A stretch of 64,000 nucleotides of DNA from Bacillus cereus ATCC 14579 (GTDB taxonomy: Bacteria; Bacillota; Bacilli; Bacillales; Bacillaceae_G): assembly GCF_000007825.1 (NCBI RefSeq), contig NC_004722.1, positions 636,501 to 700,500 on the forward strand, in the 5' to 3' direction. The translations under genes were made by a program, and so were the position numbers. Position 1 is the first letter of the stretch, and each line of letters begins with the position of its first letter. Under the pieces are notes generated by a model that did no database searches, was not told the origin of the DNA, and saw nothing but the letters and a program-made list of their open reading frames with translations. This document shows positions 42,508 to 51,581 of the stretch, piece by piece.

Positions 42508-42973
42508 AATTGTTTTTTCTTATATTATAAATGTACTCTATACTGCACTAGCATGTTGGACATTTGTTGAATTTTATAGTGTTATTACAGAGTTAGCAGA
42601 TATAATTAAAAACGACAAATTCCCATTTGAAGTATGGTTTAATGGAGTACCATTCATTTTATTATTTATTGGAGCAATTATAGTTACAATTTTTTATAGA
42701 ATTCAAAAGAAAAAATATAAGAATTTATCTTTTTGGATGTATCCATTATTATTTCCGCTAGAAGATGAACGTGAAAAAGCGATTACGGATAAAGCTTGTC
42801 GAACAACATTTGTATCGTTATGGTTTGTGTTACCTTGTGCAGTTGGATTTTTAACTTTTTCGCCTATTATTAATGAATATCTTCCTGGATACCCATTATA
42901 TATTCTATTTTCTATTTTCTTTATTCAAATGACAGTATTTCACGTATCACTATACAGAAATAAATTAGCTTGA
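42500..42973 (+). CDS. Small multipass membrane protein partner of XRE regulator
   Basis: A 157-aa protein with four hydrophobic segments (about 8-28, 48-68, 107-127, 132-152). Between the second and third is a polar loop with EDEREKAITDKACR, a D-E-R motif seen in small membrane proteins next to YozG-like HTH regulators. Translation is coupled to the regulator (8-nt overlap, ribosome site AAGGAGGAGG). The function is unknown. Its last codons form part of a 26-bp perfect hairpin. Confidence 0.7.
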   Translation: MNRIVFSYIINVLYTALACWTFVEFYSVITELADIIKNDKFPFEVWFNGVPFILLFIGAIIVTIFYRIQKKKYKNLSFWMYPLLFPLEDEREKAITDKACRTTFVSLWFVLPCAVGFLTFSPIINEYLPGYPLYILFSIFFIQMTVFHVSLYRNKLA

Positions 42974-43019
42974 AAAGAAACCTTCTTGCATCGGCAAGAA
43001 GGTTTCTTTTCAAGCTAAT
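42964..43019. terminator. 26-bp perfect hairpin at the end of the membrane protein gene
   Basis: Arms 42964-42989 and 42994-43019 are exact complements around ATCG; the core is AAACCTTCTTGC with GCAAGAAGGTTT. The 5' arm includes the last codons and stop of the gene. A T4 run lies inside the 3' arm but none follows it. Confidence 0.7.
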
Positions 43020-43090
43020 ACTTGTACATATAGCGATATTATTTTATCATTTTATATAGAGTAAGATTTTGTAAGGGAAAGGAACTGTGT

Positions 43091-43723
43091 ATGAATAAGC
43101 AAAGAATTTATAGTATAGTAGCAATTCTGCTATTTGTTGTAGGTGGCGTGTTAATTGGAAAGCCATTTTATGATGGATATCAGGCTGAAAAGAAACAGAC
43201 TGAAAATGTGCAGGCTGTTCAAAAGATGGATTATGAAAAGCATGAGACGGAATTTGTAGATGCTTCCAAAATTAATCAACCAGACTTGGCGGAAGTGGCG
43301 AATGCATCATTAGATAAGAAACAAGTAATTGGTCGTATTTCGATTCCAAGTGTTTCAGTAGAACTGCCTGTTTTAAAAGCTTCTACTGAAAAAAACTTAT
43401 TATCAGGTGCAGCGACAGTAAAAGAGAATCAAGTTATGGGAAAAGGAAATTACGCATTAGCAGGACATAACATGTCTAAAAAAGGTGTTTTATTTAGTGA
43501 TATAGCTTCTTTGAAAAAAGGCGATAAAATTTATTTGTATGACAATGAAAATGAATATGAGTATGCGGTTACTGGTGTATCTGAAGTGACTCCTGATAAG
43601 TGGGAAGTTGTAGAGGATCATGGGAAAGATGAGATAACGCTTATTACATGTGTATCTGTAAAGGATAATTCTAAGCGTTATGTTGTTGCTGGTGATTTAG
43701 TAAGAACGAAGGCGAAGAAGTAA
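43091..43723 (+). CDS. srtA: Sortase A (class A)
   Basis: Membrane-anchored transpeptidase, 210 aa, that attaches LPXTG proteins to the cell wall. One N-terminal membrane anchor (about 7-24) is followed by the sortase barrel with the catalytic His in ALAGHNM (about 126), Cys in TLITCVS (about 187) and Arg in SKRYVVAGDL (about 196). The length and sequence fit B. anthracis/cereus SrtA. No LPXTG substrate gene is adjacent in this window, as is usual for the housekeeping enzyme. A 21-bp terminator follows. Confidence 0.93.
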   Translation: MNKQRIYSIVAILLFVVGGVLIGKPFYDGYQAEKKQTENVQAVQKMDYEKHETEFVDASKINQPDLAEVANASLDKKQVIGRISIPSVSVELPVLKASTEKNLLSGAATVKENQVMGKGNYALAGHNMSKKGVLFSDIASLKKGDKIYLYDNENEYEYAVTGVSEVTPDKWEVVEDHGKDEITLITCVSVKDNSKRYVVAGDLVRTKAKK

Positions 43724-43763
43724 AAAAGAAGGTGAACTCTTTAAAGAGTTCACCTTCTTTTTT
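43722..43763. terminator. Terminator of srtA
   Basis: A perfect 42-nt palindrome, AAAAAAGAAGGTGAACTCTT(T) and its complement with no spacer. Confidence 0.88.
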
Positions 43764-43863
43764 ACTAATGTTGAGAAATAATAGAATATTTCGGTTTTGT
43801 ATTTAAATATTATTCTATTTATGTATAATAAAGTTAGGATTCTATATTTTGGGAGGAACAAGA

Positions 43864-44985
43864 GTGAGACAACAGGTGAAGAAACTTCTTTTAACAACGA
43901 GTATAGCGTTATTGGTAGCTCCGATTTCAGCTTATGCACATCCAGGGCGTACAGATGCTAATGGCGGACATACGTGTCGTACAAATTGTGAGAAATGGGG
44001 ATTACAGTACGGGGAATATCATTATCACAATAAACCAGCTTCTAGTAGTGGCGCAACGAGCCCAGCTCCTAGCCAGAATAATAATAGTGCTGTAGAAGCT
44101 GAGAGACAAGCAGAAGCACAGCGCAATACCGAGGCGGAAAAACAACGTGCTGCAGAAGTGCAACGCAACGCTGAGGCGGAAAAACAACGTAATGCAGAAG
44201 CACAGCGTAAAGCTGAAGAAGAGAGACAACGTGTAGCCGAGGAACAAAGAAAAGCTGAAGAGGCACGTAAGCAAGAGGAAGCGCAGCGCCAAGCTGATAT
44301 GGAAAAAGGTCAACTTGAAGGTCAAAAGAATGGAGAAACTGATTTTAAAGCAGGAAAAAATGATGCAGAAGTGCATGTAGCTGGAAAATCTGATGCATAT
44401 AAACAAGCGTTTAAAGCGACTTATGCAGCCGTATGGTCTTTAGAAGAGCAGAAGAAAACGCATTTTGAAAAAGGAAAAGAACAAGGTTTAGCACAAGAGA
44501 CGATGGACGATAGTCAAGTTGCTCCAGAGTTTAAGGTAAACTTTGCAGACGGATTCAAAGTAGGGAATAAAGAAAGAACAGAAAAAATTGAAAAAGAGCA
44601 AGCTGAGTTAGGGGAAAAGACAGGGAAAGAACTAGCTGAAAAGAATCCTGGAAATAGAGAGAAAGAAGTATACGTGAAGGCATATGAAACAGCGTATGAA
44701 AAAGGCTATAAGTCTACAAAAAAGGTAGTAGAAAAGGCTGGCTATAAGTATGCATTTGAAAACTATGATTTAAAAGTTCCTGCTAAGTATGAAAGAAATG
44801 AATTGTTAAAGAAATGGTTTACTGAAGGATTTAAATCGAATAAAAAAGCAGCGGAAATTCGAGAAGAAGGGTATAAAAAGGGAGACAGCTGGTTCTCATT
44901 CTTCTATAAGAGTTTCGTACCAAGTGAATATAAAGAACATAAAGAGCTGTACGAACAAGCAATTGAAAAAGGTAAAACAGCATAA
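43864..44985 (+). CDS. Secreted YHYH-domain protein with Ala/Glu/Arg-rich repeats
   Basis: A 373-aa exported protein. The signal peptide ends at about residue 25 (PISAYA). A compact YHYH domain follows (HPGRTDANGGHTCRTNC then YGEYHYHN), rich in His and Cys and possibly metal-binding. Next comes a low-complexity coiled coil of imperfect 8-12-residue repeats (EAEKQRNAEAQRKAEEE-like, about 75-145), then a soluble charged region with repeated GxxxG-like and AYKQAFKATY-like units. GTG 43864 follows GGGAGGA. There is no LPXTG signal, so it is not a sortase substrate. Function unknown. Confidence 0.78.
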   Translation: MRQQVKKLLLTTSIALLVAPISAYAHPGRTDANGGHTCRTNCEKWGLQYGEYHYHNKPASSSGATSPAPSQNNNSAVEAERQAEAQRNTEAEKQRAAEVQRNAEAEKQRNAEAQRKAEEERQRVAEEQRKAEEARKQEEAQRQADMEKGQLEGQKNGETDFKAGKNDAEVHVAGKSDAYKQAFKATYAAVWSLEEQKKTHFEKGKEQGLAQETMDDSQVAPEFKVNFADGFKVGNKERTEKIEKEQAELGEKTGKELAEKNPGNREKEVYVKAYETAYEKGYKSTKKVVEKAGYKYAFENYDLKVPAKYERNELLKKWFTEGFKSNKKAAEIREEGYKKGDSWFSFFYKSFVPSEYKEHKELYEQAIEKGKTA

Positions 44986-45017
44986 AAAAAGATGAGGAGA
45001 AATTCCTCATCTTTTTT
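44985..45017. terminator. Bidirectional terminator between YHYH and POT genes
   Basis: A perfect 14-bp stem AAAAAAGATGAGGA with its complement around a 5-nt loop. Confidence 0.86.
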
Positions 45018-46401
45018 AATCCATCCATTTCACTAATTTCTTAGAAATTAATAATAAAACACAACCTAGTACAATTGCCACAGCGCCAATAACTGTGAAT
45101 ACTTCAGCGTATCCAAGTGAAGTTGTGAAGCTTGCAAGTTGTCCGCCTAAAATGTTGGCGATACCTGAACTTGCTAGCCATACACCCATTAGTAAAGATG
45201 CTAATTTTACCGGAGCAAGCGCACTAACCATTGATAGTCCGACAGGTGATAAGAATAGCTCACCTAACGTATGGAAAAGATACGTAAAGACGATAAACAG
45301 TAAGTTTGCTTTTTCTGTAATGTTATGTTCATCACTACCTGTTTTTAATGTAGCGATAACGAGAATGATATAACCAATACCGAGCAAAATCATACCAAGT
45401 CCCATTTTAGTTGGGATTTTTAAATCACCCTGCTTGCGAGTTGCAAGTTTTGCCCATAATGCAGAAATGACTGGAGCAAGTAAAATAATAAATAATGGAT
45501 TGACCGATTGGAACCAAGATGTTGGAACTTCCCATCCGAACACAGAGCGGTCTACAAATTTGTTTGTATATAATGTTAATGAGCTACCAGCTTGTTCAAA
45601 GCCAGCCCAGAAGAAGACAACGAAGCATGTTAAAATGACGATAACTGCGGTACGTTGTTTTTCTTTTTTTGTTAATGGTGTATCTCCTACTGATGGTTGT
45701 CCAGCAGCTGTTTGTAAATCGCGAGTTGGTTTTTTACCGATATTACCAAGGAAGCGATTTGATAGTGTTGTAAATAAAATTTGTCCAATGATCATTCCGA
45801 TTGAAGCGGCTAAGAAACCGTAACGGAATCCGTAATGTACAACGCCATCAACTGTTGTTTTGAATAAATTTTCTGATAAAAATCCGCAAACGAGTGGAGC
45901 TAAAAATGAACCGACGTTAATACCCATATAGAAAATGGTAAATGCACTATCACGTTTTGGATCGTTCTCTTCGTATAATTCTCCAACCAGTGTAGAGATG
46001 TTCGGTTTGAAGAATCCGTTACCGATAATAATAAGCGCTAATCCGAGGTATAGGCCTAATTGGTTTTGCAAGGCAAATAGTGTAAGGTTACCGATTGCCA
46101 TTGTTATACCACCAATTGTGATTGCTTTTCGTCTACCTAGAAAACGGTCTGTTAAGTATCCACCAATCATTGGTGTGAAATAACAGGCTCCAGTATAAAA
46201 TCCGTAAATAGAGAGTGCCCATGCGGGACTAAACCCAAGACCACCGCTTACTAAAGCTGTCGTTAAATATAATGTTAATAATCCTCGTAATCCATAGTAA
46301 CTAAATCTTTCCCACATTTCTGTAAAGAAGAGTAAGTATAAACCTGGAGGATGTTTCTTTTTTCTTTGTTGTTCTCTTTCTAGTTGTATCGCTGATTCCA
46401 T
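45016..46401 (-). CDS. dtpT: POT family di-/tripeptide transporter
   Basis: Proton-coupled oligopeptide symporter, 461 aa, about 14 membrane segments. The family signatures are FFTEMWERFSYYGLRGLLTLYL (TM1, ExxERF), GGYLTDRFLGRRKAI and the FYMGINVGSFLAPLVCG motif (TM5). ATG 46401 lies after AGGAGG; the frame extends seven codons further without a ribosome site. It imports di- and tripeptides. Gene symbol follows the Gram-positive DtpT naming and is a family-level call. Confidence 0.9.
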   Translation of the reverse strand: MESAIQLEREQQRKKKHPPGLYLLFFTEMWERFSYYGLRGLLTLYLTTALVSGGLGFSPAWALSIYGFYTGACYFTPMIGGYLTDRFLGRRKAITIGGITMAIGNLTLFALQNQLGLYLGLALIIIGNGFFKPNISTLVGELYEENDPKRDSAFTIFYMGINVGSFLAPLVCGFLSENLFKTTVDGVVHYGFRYGFLAASIGMIIGQILFTTLSNRFLGNIGKKPTRDLQTAAGQPSVGDTPLTKKEKQRTAVIVILTCFVVFFWAGFEQAGSSLTLYTNKFVDRSVFGWEVPTSWFQSVNPLFIILLAPVISALWAKLATRKQGDLKIPTKMGLGMILLGIGYIILVIATLKTGSDEHNITEKANLLFIVFTYLFHTLGELFLSPVGLSMVSALAPVKLASLLMGVWLASSGIANILGGQLASFTTSLGYAEVFTVIGAVAIVLGCVLLLISKKLVKWMD

Positions 46402-46494
46402 GTTATTTTCCTCCTGACACAAACAAAAACAAAGTTAATAATTTTGTACATTTAATATTTTACTTTATTAACTATTATAAGTCAATAAAGGTTG

Positions 46495-46509
46495 ATTTTT
46501 CAGAAGAAA
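46495..46509. promoter_or_regulatory. Weak CodY-like site upstream of brnQ and the POT gene
   Basis: ATTTTTCAGAAGAAA matches the CodY consensus with four mismatches. It lies between two divergent nutrient importers that are plausible CodY targets. A separate palindrome TGAAATTGATTTCA is at 46610-46623. Confidence 0.25.
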
Positions 46510-46653
46510 TTGGAAAAGAGGAATAGCTATAGAATGGGTGTTTCTTTTGTGATAGACTATGGACTATGTTTTCTTTGTAAGGAAGCGGGTTATTGTACTT
46601 TTTTATATGTGAAATTGATTTCATAAAAGATGAAATTAAAGAAGGAGAAAGAA

Positions 46654-47955
46654 ATGAAATTGTTACAGAAAAAAGAAATTTTACTTATTAGCCTTATGTT
46701 ATTCTCTATGTTCTTTGGAGCAGGGAATCTGATATTTCCACCTTTCCTTGGGTATGAAGCAGGAGAACATGTTTGGATTTCATTAGTAGGGTTTATTATA
46801 TCAGCAACAGGTCTTCCTATATTAGGTGTTATCTCTATTGCAAAAGCAGGAAGTTTTCAAACGTTAGCGGGTAGGGTTCATTCTTCATTTGCAATTATTT
46901 TTCCATGTATCGTGTATGTATTTATTGGACCTGGGCTTGGTATACCCCGTGCGGGAAGTTTAGCTTTTGAAATGGGGCCAGGTCAGTTATTCCCTGAAGC
47001 AGGAAACGGATTATTATTGTTTTACACAGTTATTTTCTTTAGTATTGTTTACTGGTTAAGTTTATCCCCATCTAAATTAATGGGGTTGTTTGGAAAAGTC
47101 TTGACGCCGTTATTATTATGTATGATTGCACTCATTTTTATAAAGAGTATGTTTACAACAGTAGGAGATATGAAAGAACCAATAGGGAACTATGGCCAAG
47201 CTCCTATGTTTCAAGGGTTTTTAGATGGATATTTAACAATGGATGCGTTAGCTGCTTTAATCTTTGGAATTGTTATTGCAAATGCATTACGTGCAAAGGG
47301 TATTGAAGATGATAAAGGTTTAGCGAAATATATGAGTATTGCTGGAATTGGGGCAGGACTATTATTATCTATTATTTATGTCATCCTTGGATATGTGGGG
47401 GCAATTAGTGGCTCATTAGGAACATTTGATAACGGTGCGAAAGTGTTAGCACAAGTTATGATTACATTATTTGGACAGGGCGGAGTCGTTTTATTAGGTC
47501 TTATTTTTACTATCGCGTGTTTATGTGTTTCAATTGGACTTGTTACGTCTTGTAGTCAATTTTTTGCGAGTGCATTTCCGAAAGTATCTTATAAATTGTG
47601 GGCATTTATAGTAAGCGTTGTTAGTATGATTTTAGCTAATTTAGGGTTAACGCAAATTTTAAAAGTATCAGTACCAATTCTTGGATTTATTTATCCAATT
47701 GCGTTAACGCTTATTATTCTAGGGTTATTCCATCAGTATATTGGAAAGTATGCATACGTATATGCAGTAACTGTTTTGGTTGTAGCGATATTTAGTGCAA
47801 TTGACATTTTAAATAAAAATGTAATGATGAATCAGTGGACGTCAGCATTAAAATACATCCCGTTTTATACAGAAGGTGTTGGGTGGATTGTTCCAGCTAT
47901 TGTAGGCATGTGTCTTGGTTTTATCGTTAGCATTTTTCTAAATAAGAATAAATGA
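46654..47955 (+). CDS. brnQ: Branched-chain amino acid transporter (LIVCS family)
   Basis: Sodium- or proton-coupled importer of leucine, isoleucine and valine, 433 aa, with 12 membrane segments. The N-terminal FSMFFGAGNLIFPPFLGYEAG is diagnostic of BrnQ/BraB proteins, as is the GPGLGIPRAGSLAFEMG segment near residue 90. ATG 46654 follows GAAGGAG at the right distance; the frame extends eight codons upstream. B. cereus-group genomes hold several brnQ paralogues, so this is one of a set. No T-box leader is visible upstream. Confidence 0.92.
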   Translation: MKLLQKKEILLISLMLFSMFFGAGNLIFPPFLGYEAGEHVWISLVGFIISATGLPILGVISIAKAGSFQTLAGRVHSSFAIIFPCIVYVFIGPGLGIPRAGSLAFEMGPGQLFPEAGNGLLLFYTVIFFSIVYWLSLSPSKLMGLFGKVLTPLLLCMIALIFIKSMFTTVGDMKEPIGNYGQAPMFQGFLDGYLTMDALAALIFGIVIANALRAKGIEDDKGLAKYMSIAGIGAGLLLSIIYVILGYVGAISGSLGTFDNGAKVLAQVMITLFGQGGVVLLGLIFTIACLCVSIGLVTSCSQFFASAFPKVSYKLWAFIVSVVSMILANLGLTQILKVSVPILGFIYPIALTLIILGLFHQYIGKYAYVYAVTVLVVAIFSAIDILNKNVMMNQWTSALKYIPFYTEGVGWIVPAIVGMCLGFIVSIFLNKNK

Positions 47956-47959
47956 GTAA

Positions 47960-47999
47960 AAAGGTGTTTTCCTATTTTGGGAAGACACCTTTCTTTTTT
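47960..47999 (+). terminator. Terminator of brnQ
   Basis: AAAGGTGTTTTCC and GGAAGACACCTTT (one G-T pair) around a 7-nt loop, then CT7. Confidence 0.84.
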
Positions 48000-48095
48000 T
48001 GGAAAAATACTATTGAAAATGAATAGACTAAGAGTATGATAAAGATAATTGGTAATATATAGGTTCAATGAGAGTTACGAATAAGGGGGGAGCGT

Positions 48096-49817
48096 ATGAA
48101 GAAGGATTTGGATAAGAAAATAGAAGCACTCGAAACGGCAATTGAAACAATTCAAGAAGCACTTGCTGAATTAAAAGTAAAGCAGAGGGAAATAGAAGTA
48201 GAAAACGCTCAGCAACATGTTAGTAAGAACAAGAAAGAATATATTGAAACGGTAATGGAGGAAAAGCCAAAAGAAGAAATAGTTAAGATAAAAGAGCCTT
48301 TGCAAGAACCTGAGTTAAAACAAGTAGATATATCGGCTTTTAAACCAGAGCCATTTAATATTATTAAGTTTTGTCAGACGTGGTTACCGCGTGTATTTGT
48401 CGGTATTATGTTGCTTGGAGTGATCTGGTTATTTAAAGCAGGGGTAGATGCTGGTTTATTAACACCAGCGATACGAATTGTGTTTGGTATCGCATTATCT
48501 ATCGGGTTGTATTATATAGGAGATATTCAAATTAAAAGAGAGCGGCAAGCGTTAGGATTAGTATTAGCTGGAGGAAGTATTACCGGGATTGTTCTAACGA
48601 CGTTTGCAGCACATTATTTATATGGATTTATTCCGGCAAGTGTCGCGTTTCTCTGTAATATTGCATGGGTTATTTTAGGGATTTATTTAGCGAAAAGATA
48701 TCAATCGGAATATCTCACTATTTTCGTAGCGGTCGGTGCGTTCTTCGTACCATTCTTGTTAAATAGTACGACTCCTAATCCTTATATTTTCTTTGGATAT
48801 GAGACAGTATTAACACTTAGTTTATTATGGTATGCGTTGAAAAATCGTTATAAATACTTATATATGATTTCTTACGCTGTTGCTGCCATTGTCCTTTTCG
48901 TTTTCTTTGCTGTTATGTCAATGTTAGTAGAGAACTTGCAAATACAGTTAACGATTGTATATGGTTTGATTCATTTACTATTATTTTGGCATATGTTTAC
49001 GGAGAGAAGTTTTATACTAGAACCACGTTTGGCGATATTTAGTGCGAATGCAGTGTTCTTTATACTAGCTATTTCAAAAATACCTGATTTTACAACATGG
49101 GGATTAATTATTAGTGCACTCGTGCATGCCGCTATGTTCGTATGTGAATATAGGAAAAATAGACATTCTACATTTACAAATCTCTTATTTGGTTTCGCAA
49201 TGGGAGCATTTAGTTTAGCAATTTTATATGAGTATAGTTTAGTGAATGCAGCGATTGTACTATTGTTACAAGGTTTCCTCGGCATGGTCACTTCTATTAA
49301 AGTAAAACAACAGATAAAATTGTATGTTAGTGCGACGGTTTACGCAATTGGAATGATACAGACTATTTTTAGCCCGTTTGATCAATTTATTTCGGCAGGC
49401 TTTGTTGCTCATCTTATTTTAATAGGAACGTTCTATTATTGCATGAGAGAAGCGAAAGAAGTATTAGCGAGCTTCGGCAAATATATGTATTCTATAGTGC
49501 TCTATTGGTTTATGATAATTGTATTTATTACAATTACGAGAATCGGTGAAGTTTTATCTGCAGATGGAAGCGTAATTAGTGTATCAGTATCGTTATTATG
49601 GATGGTATATGCATTATTTGCGGTTTGGTTTGGAAGAAATAGAAATATGGATGAAATATTATATGCTGGTTTAGTCGTTTTAGTCGTAACGGTAGGGAAG
49701 TTATTCTTACTTGACTTACCAGAGGTATCGATGATGATTAGGGCAGTGTTATTCCTAATCGTCGGTAGTATAGGTATCGTTATTTCAAGAATGTTTTTCT
49801 CGAAGGAAGAGAAGTGA
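48096..49817 (+). CDS. DUF2339 multipass membrane protein
   Basis: A 573-aa protein with an N-terminal cytoplasmic coiled coil (about 1-50, Lys/Glu-rich), a short linker, and about 16 closely packed membrane segments from about 100 to the end. This pattern, with VFVGIMLLGVIWLFKAGVD opening the membrane part and GLVLAGGSITGIVLTTFAA after it, fits the DUF2339 family. The family has no established function. GGGGGGAG precedes the ATG. It is monocistronic. Confidence 0.82.
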   Translation: MKKDLDKKIEALETAIETIQEALAELKVKQREIEVENAQQHVSKNKKEYIETVMEEKPKEEIVKIKEPLQEPELKQVDISAFKPEPFNIIKFCQTWLPRVFVGIMLLGVIWLFKAGVDAGLLTPAIRIVFGIALSIGLYYIGDIQIKRERQALGLVLAGGSITGIVLTTFAAHYLYGFIPASVAFLCNIAWVILGIYLAKRYQSEYLTIFVAVGAFFVPFLLNSTTPNPYIFFGYETVLTLSLLWYALKNRYKYLYMISYAVAAIVLFVFFAVMSMLVENLQIQLTIVYGLIHLLLFWHMFTERSFILEPRLAIFSANAVFFILAISKIPDFTTWGLIISALVHAAMFVCEYRKNRHSTFTNLLFGFAMGAFSLAILYEYSLVNAAIVLLLQGFLGMVTSIKVKQQIKLYVSATVYAIGMIQTIFSPFDQFISAGFVAHLILIGTFYYCMREAKEVLASFGKYMYSIVLYWFMIIVFITITRIGEVLSADGSVISVSVSLLWMVYALFAVWFGRNRNMDEILYAGLVVLVVTVGKLFLLDLPEVSMMIRAVLFLIVGSIGIVISRMFFSKEEK

Positions 49818-49821
49818 GAAG

Positions 49822-49851
49822 AAGGCAATCCATGTATGGATTGCCTTTTTT
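49822..49851. terminator. Bidirectional terminator
   Basis: A perfect 12-bp stem AAGGCAATCCAT with its complement around only two bases, followed by T5. It serves the DUF2339 gene and the converging secreted-protein gene. Confidence 0.85.
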
Positions 49852-49852
49852 A

Positions 49853-51400
49853 TTATTTCTTATTAATCGTTACAGTTTCATTATATTTCGTTGTTGTATT
49901 TTGGCGTAGACGAAGCGTTGCTTGTCCAGTTGTATTTGAATCAATCTGTACATTTACAACTTTCTCAGCAGAGCCTAAGCTGTTTGTTGTGAAAGAAAAT
50001 GCACTACTATATCCGAAAGTAGATGGCCAAGTGCCGTTTGCATTTTGTACTTTAGCCACTTGTGTTCCACCAGTAGTGAAGATACCTAAAGAATAGTTGT
50101 TATACGTTGTATTAGGTAGTAAGTTATTTACTTGAATCTTCATTTGGAAAATTTCATTGTTTGGTAGAATGCTAGGGTGTGTAACGACGTAGTCGCTTGT
50201 TGTTACCGCACCGTTATAACCGTATGAACCTGGTTTAAAAGTATTTGTATTAAACCATTGATAACCTGCATTTGGTGCACTCCAAGGTTCAGGTTGTGGT
50301 TCTGTTGATAAGCTTGGCTGTTCAAATGTTTGTAGAGCTGTAGGTGAATCAAGTTGTAAACCATTTACTTGATCTAAACTTGTAAATGTCTCTTTATTTG
50401 ATAACCAATTTACGATGTTTTCTAATAAAATCGCATCGTTTTCTTCTTTATAACCATCGTAAGTTTTCTTTGTTTGGCCAGAATCTTCACGAACGTATTT
50501 TGGCGTAGCATCTTCAACAGGAGAAGAGTCACCAATAAAGGCAGCTTTTCCAAGTCCTACTTTTGCGATAGCAGCATATGGGCCTTCTGCAATACCACCG
50601 CCATTATAAACGCCACTATCAACAGCGTTATTCCATTTTGATGGATTTTCTGGAAGGTAAACAAGTCCTTTTGCTAGTTTTGGGTTTGTAATTGCTAGAG
50701 TAGAACCAGCATGCATTGCTACAGACGAAACACCTTTTGTAATTCCGAAAGATTGTTCAGGCGATACAATTGTTTTCGCTGAAACATCACCAAGTGCATT
50801 GTAGCGGAAGCGAATACCGAAGTTGTCAGAGAGCCAATCAGAGCTTTCTACTCCTTGCATAGCTTGTGAATTAGCTTCTTCATTAGACATTCCTTTTGCT
50901 GGATTATCCCAAGCACCGCGTCTATATCCATTAAATACTTCAGAAGAGTCCCAGCGATTTTTATTACGATCTGCATTGTAATGATCAGCAATAAAGAAGA
51001 TACTACCACCATTTTTTACATATTGTAACATAGCGTCCTGCTCAGATTTTTTGTAAGGAATATTAGCTTCTGGAACGATAAATACATTGTAATCTTTTAA
51101 GTCTTCGTACGTAATAGGTGTTGATTTACGAAGTTCCTTTACGTGATATCCGTTTTTTGCAATGCCGTTTCCGAAGTCAGAAAAGCCGCCGTCAATAACC
51201 CAGTCAGCTGTCCCAGCAGTTTGACCGTGTGTATTATCGAATAATACTTTCTTCCCATTGTTTTGATTTACAACTTTTGCAGCAATTTCAGGAGCTGGGT
51301 CTACAGAGCTTTCGGCATAAGTAGACGATATGAACGAGGTCCCTATACTTAGTGTAATTGCTGTTGCTAAAGAAAATGTAATCCATTTTTTATTCTTCAT
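49853..51400 (-). CDS. Secreted two-domain protein of unknown function
   Basis: A 515-aa exported protein. The signal peptide ends near SSTYAES (about 29). Residues about 45-330 look like a class I glutamine-amidotransferase-like (flavodoxin-like) fold, as in DUF4350-type proteins: KKVLFDNTHGQTAGTADWVI, YNVFIVPEANIPY, YVKNGGSIFFIADH and GLGKAAFIGDSSPVEDA. Residues about 395-515 form a beta-sandwich-like domain ending in VTINKK, possibly binding carbohydrate or another surface ligand. AGGGGGA precedes the ATG. I do not recognise a characterised relative and no catalytic triad is certain. Confidence 0.65.
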   Translation of the reverse strand: MKNKKWITFSLATAITLSIGTSFISSTYAESSVDPAPEIAAKVVNQNNGKKVLFDNTHGQTAGTADWVIDGGFSDFGNGIAKNGYHVKELRKSTPITYEDLKDYNVFIVPEANIPYKKSEQDAMLQYVKNGGSIFFIADHYNADRNKNRWDSSEVFNGYRRGAWDNPAKGMSNEEANSQAMQGVESSDWLSDNFGIRFRYNALGDVSAKTIVSPEQSFGITKGVSSVAMHAGSTLAITNPKLAKGLVYLPENPSKWNNAVDSGVYNGGGIAEGPYAAIAKVGLGKAAFIGDSSPVEDATPKYVREDSGQTKKTYDGYKEENDAILLENIVNWLSNKETFTSLDQVNGLQLDSPTALQTFEQPSLSTEPQPEPWSAPNAGYQWFNTNTFKPGSYGYNGAVTTSDYVVTHPSILPNNEIFQMKIQVNNLLPNTTYNNYSLGIFTTGGTQVAKVQNANGTWPSTFGYSSAFSFTTNSLGSAEKVVNVQIDSNTTGQATLRLRQNTTTKYNETVTINKK

Positions 51401-51542
51401 AGAAGAATCCCCCTAATAATAAATATATGTGCTTTAATAATGTAATTTATTTTTCTGTAAAAATAAAGACGGAAAACATAAAAAATATTAAAAAATTGTA
51501 AAAATACCGTGAATTTTGTTGAGAAATATTTATATAGATATA

Positions 51543-51579
51543 AAAACATCCCTTCCAAGTAATAAGGAAGGGATGTTTT
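51543..51579. terminator. Terminator of the ProY-like permease gene
   Basis: A perfect 14-bp stem AAAACATCCCTTCC with its complement around a 9-nt loop; A/T-rich on both sides. Confidence 0.82.
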
Positions 51580-51581
51580 GC

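Noticed and set aside
44090..44320. Tandem repeat in the YHYH gene as a CRISPR or satellite array
   Set aside because: The repeats are imperfect, in frame and encode a coiled coil. There are no unique spacers, and no cas genes lie in the window.
43091..44985. YHYH protein as a sortase A substrate
   Set aside because: The C-terminus lacks an LPXTG-type motif, a hydrophobic segment and a positively charged tail. Adjacency alone is not enough.
46424..46653. T-box leader before brnQ
   Set aside because: No T-box sequence and no specifier stem or antiterminator pair could be found.
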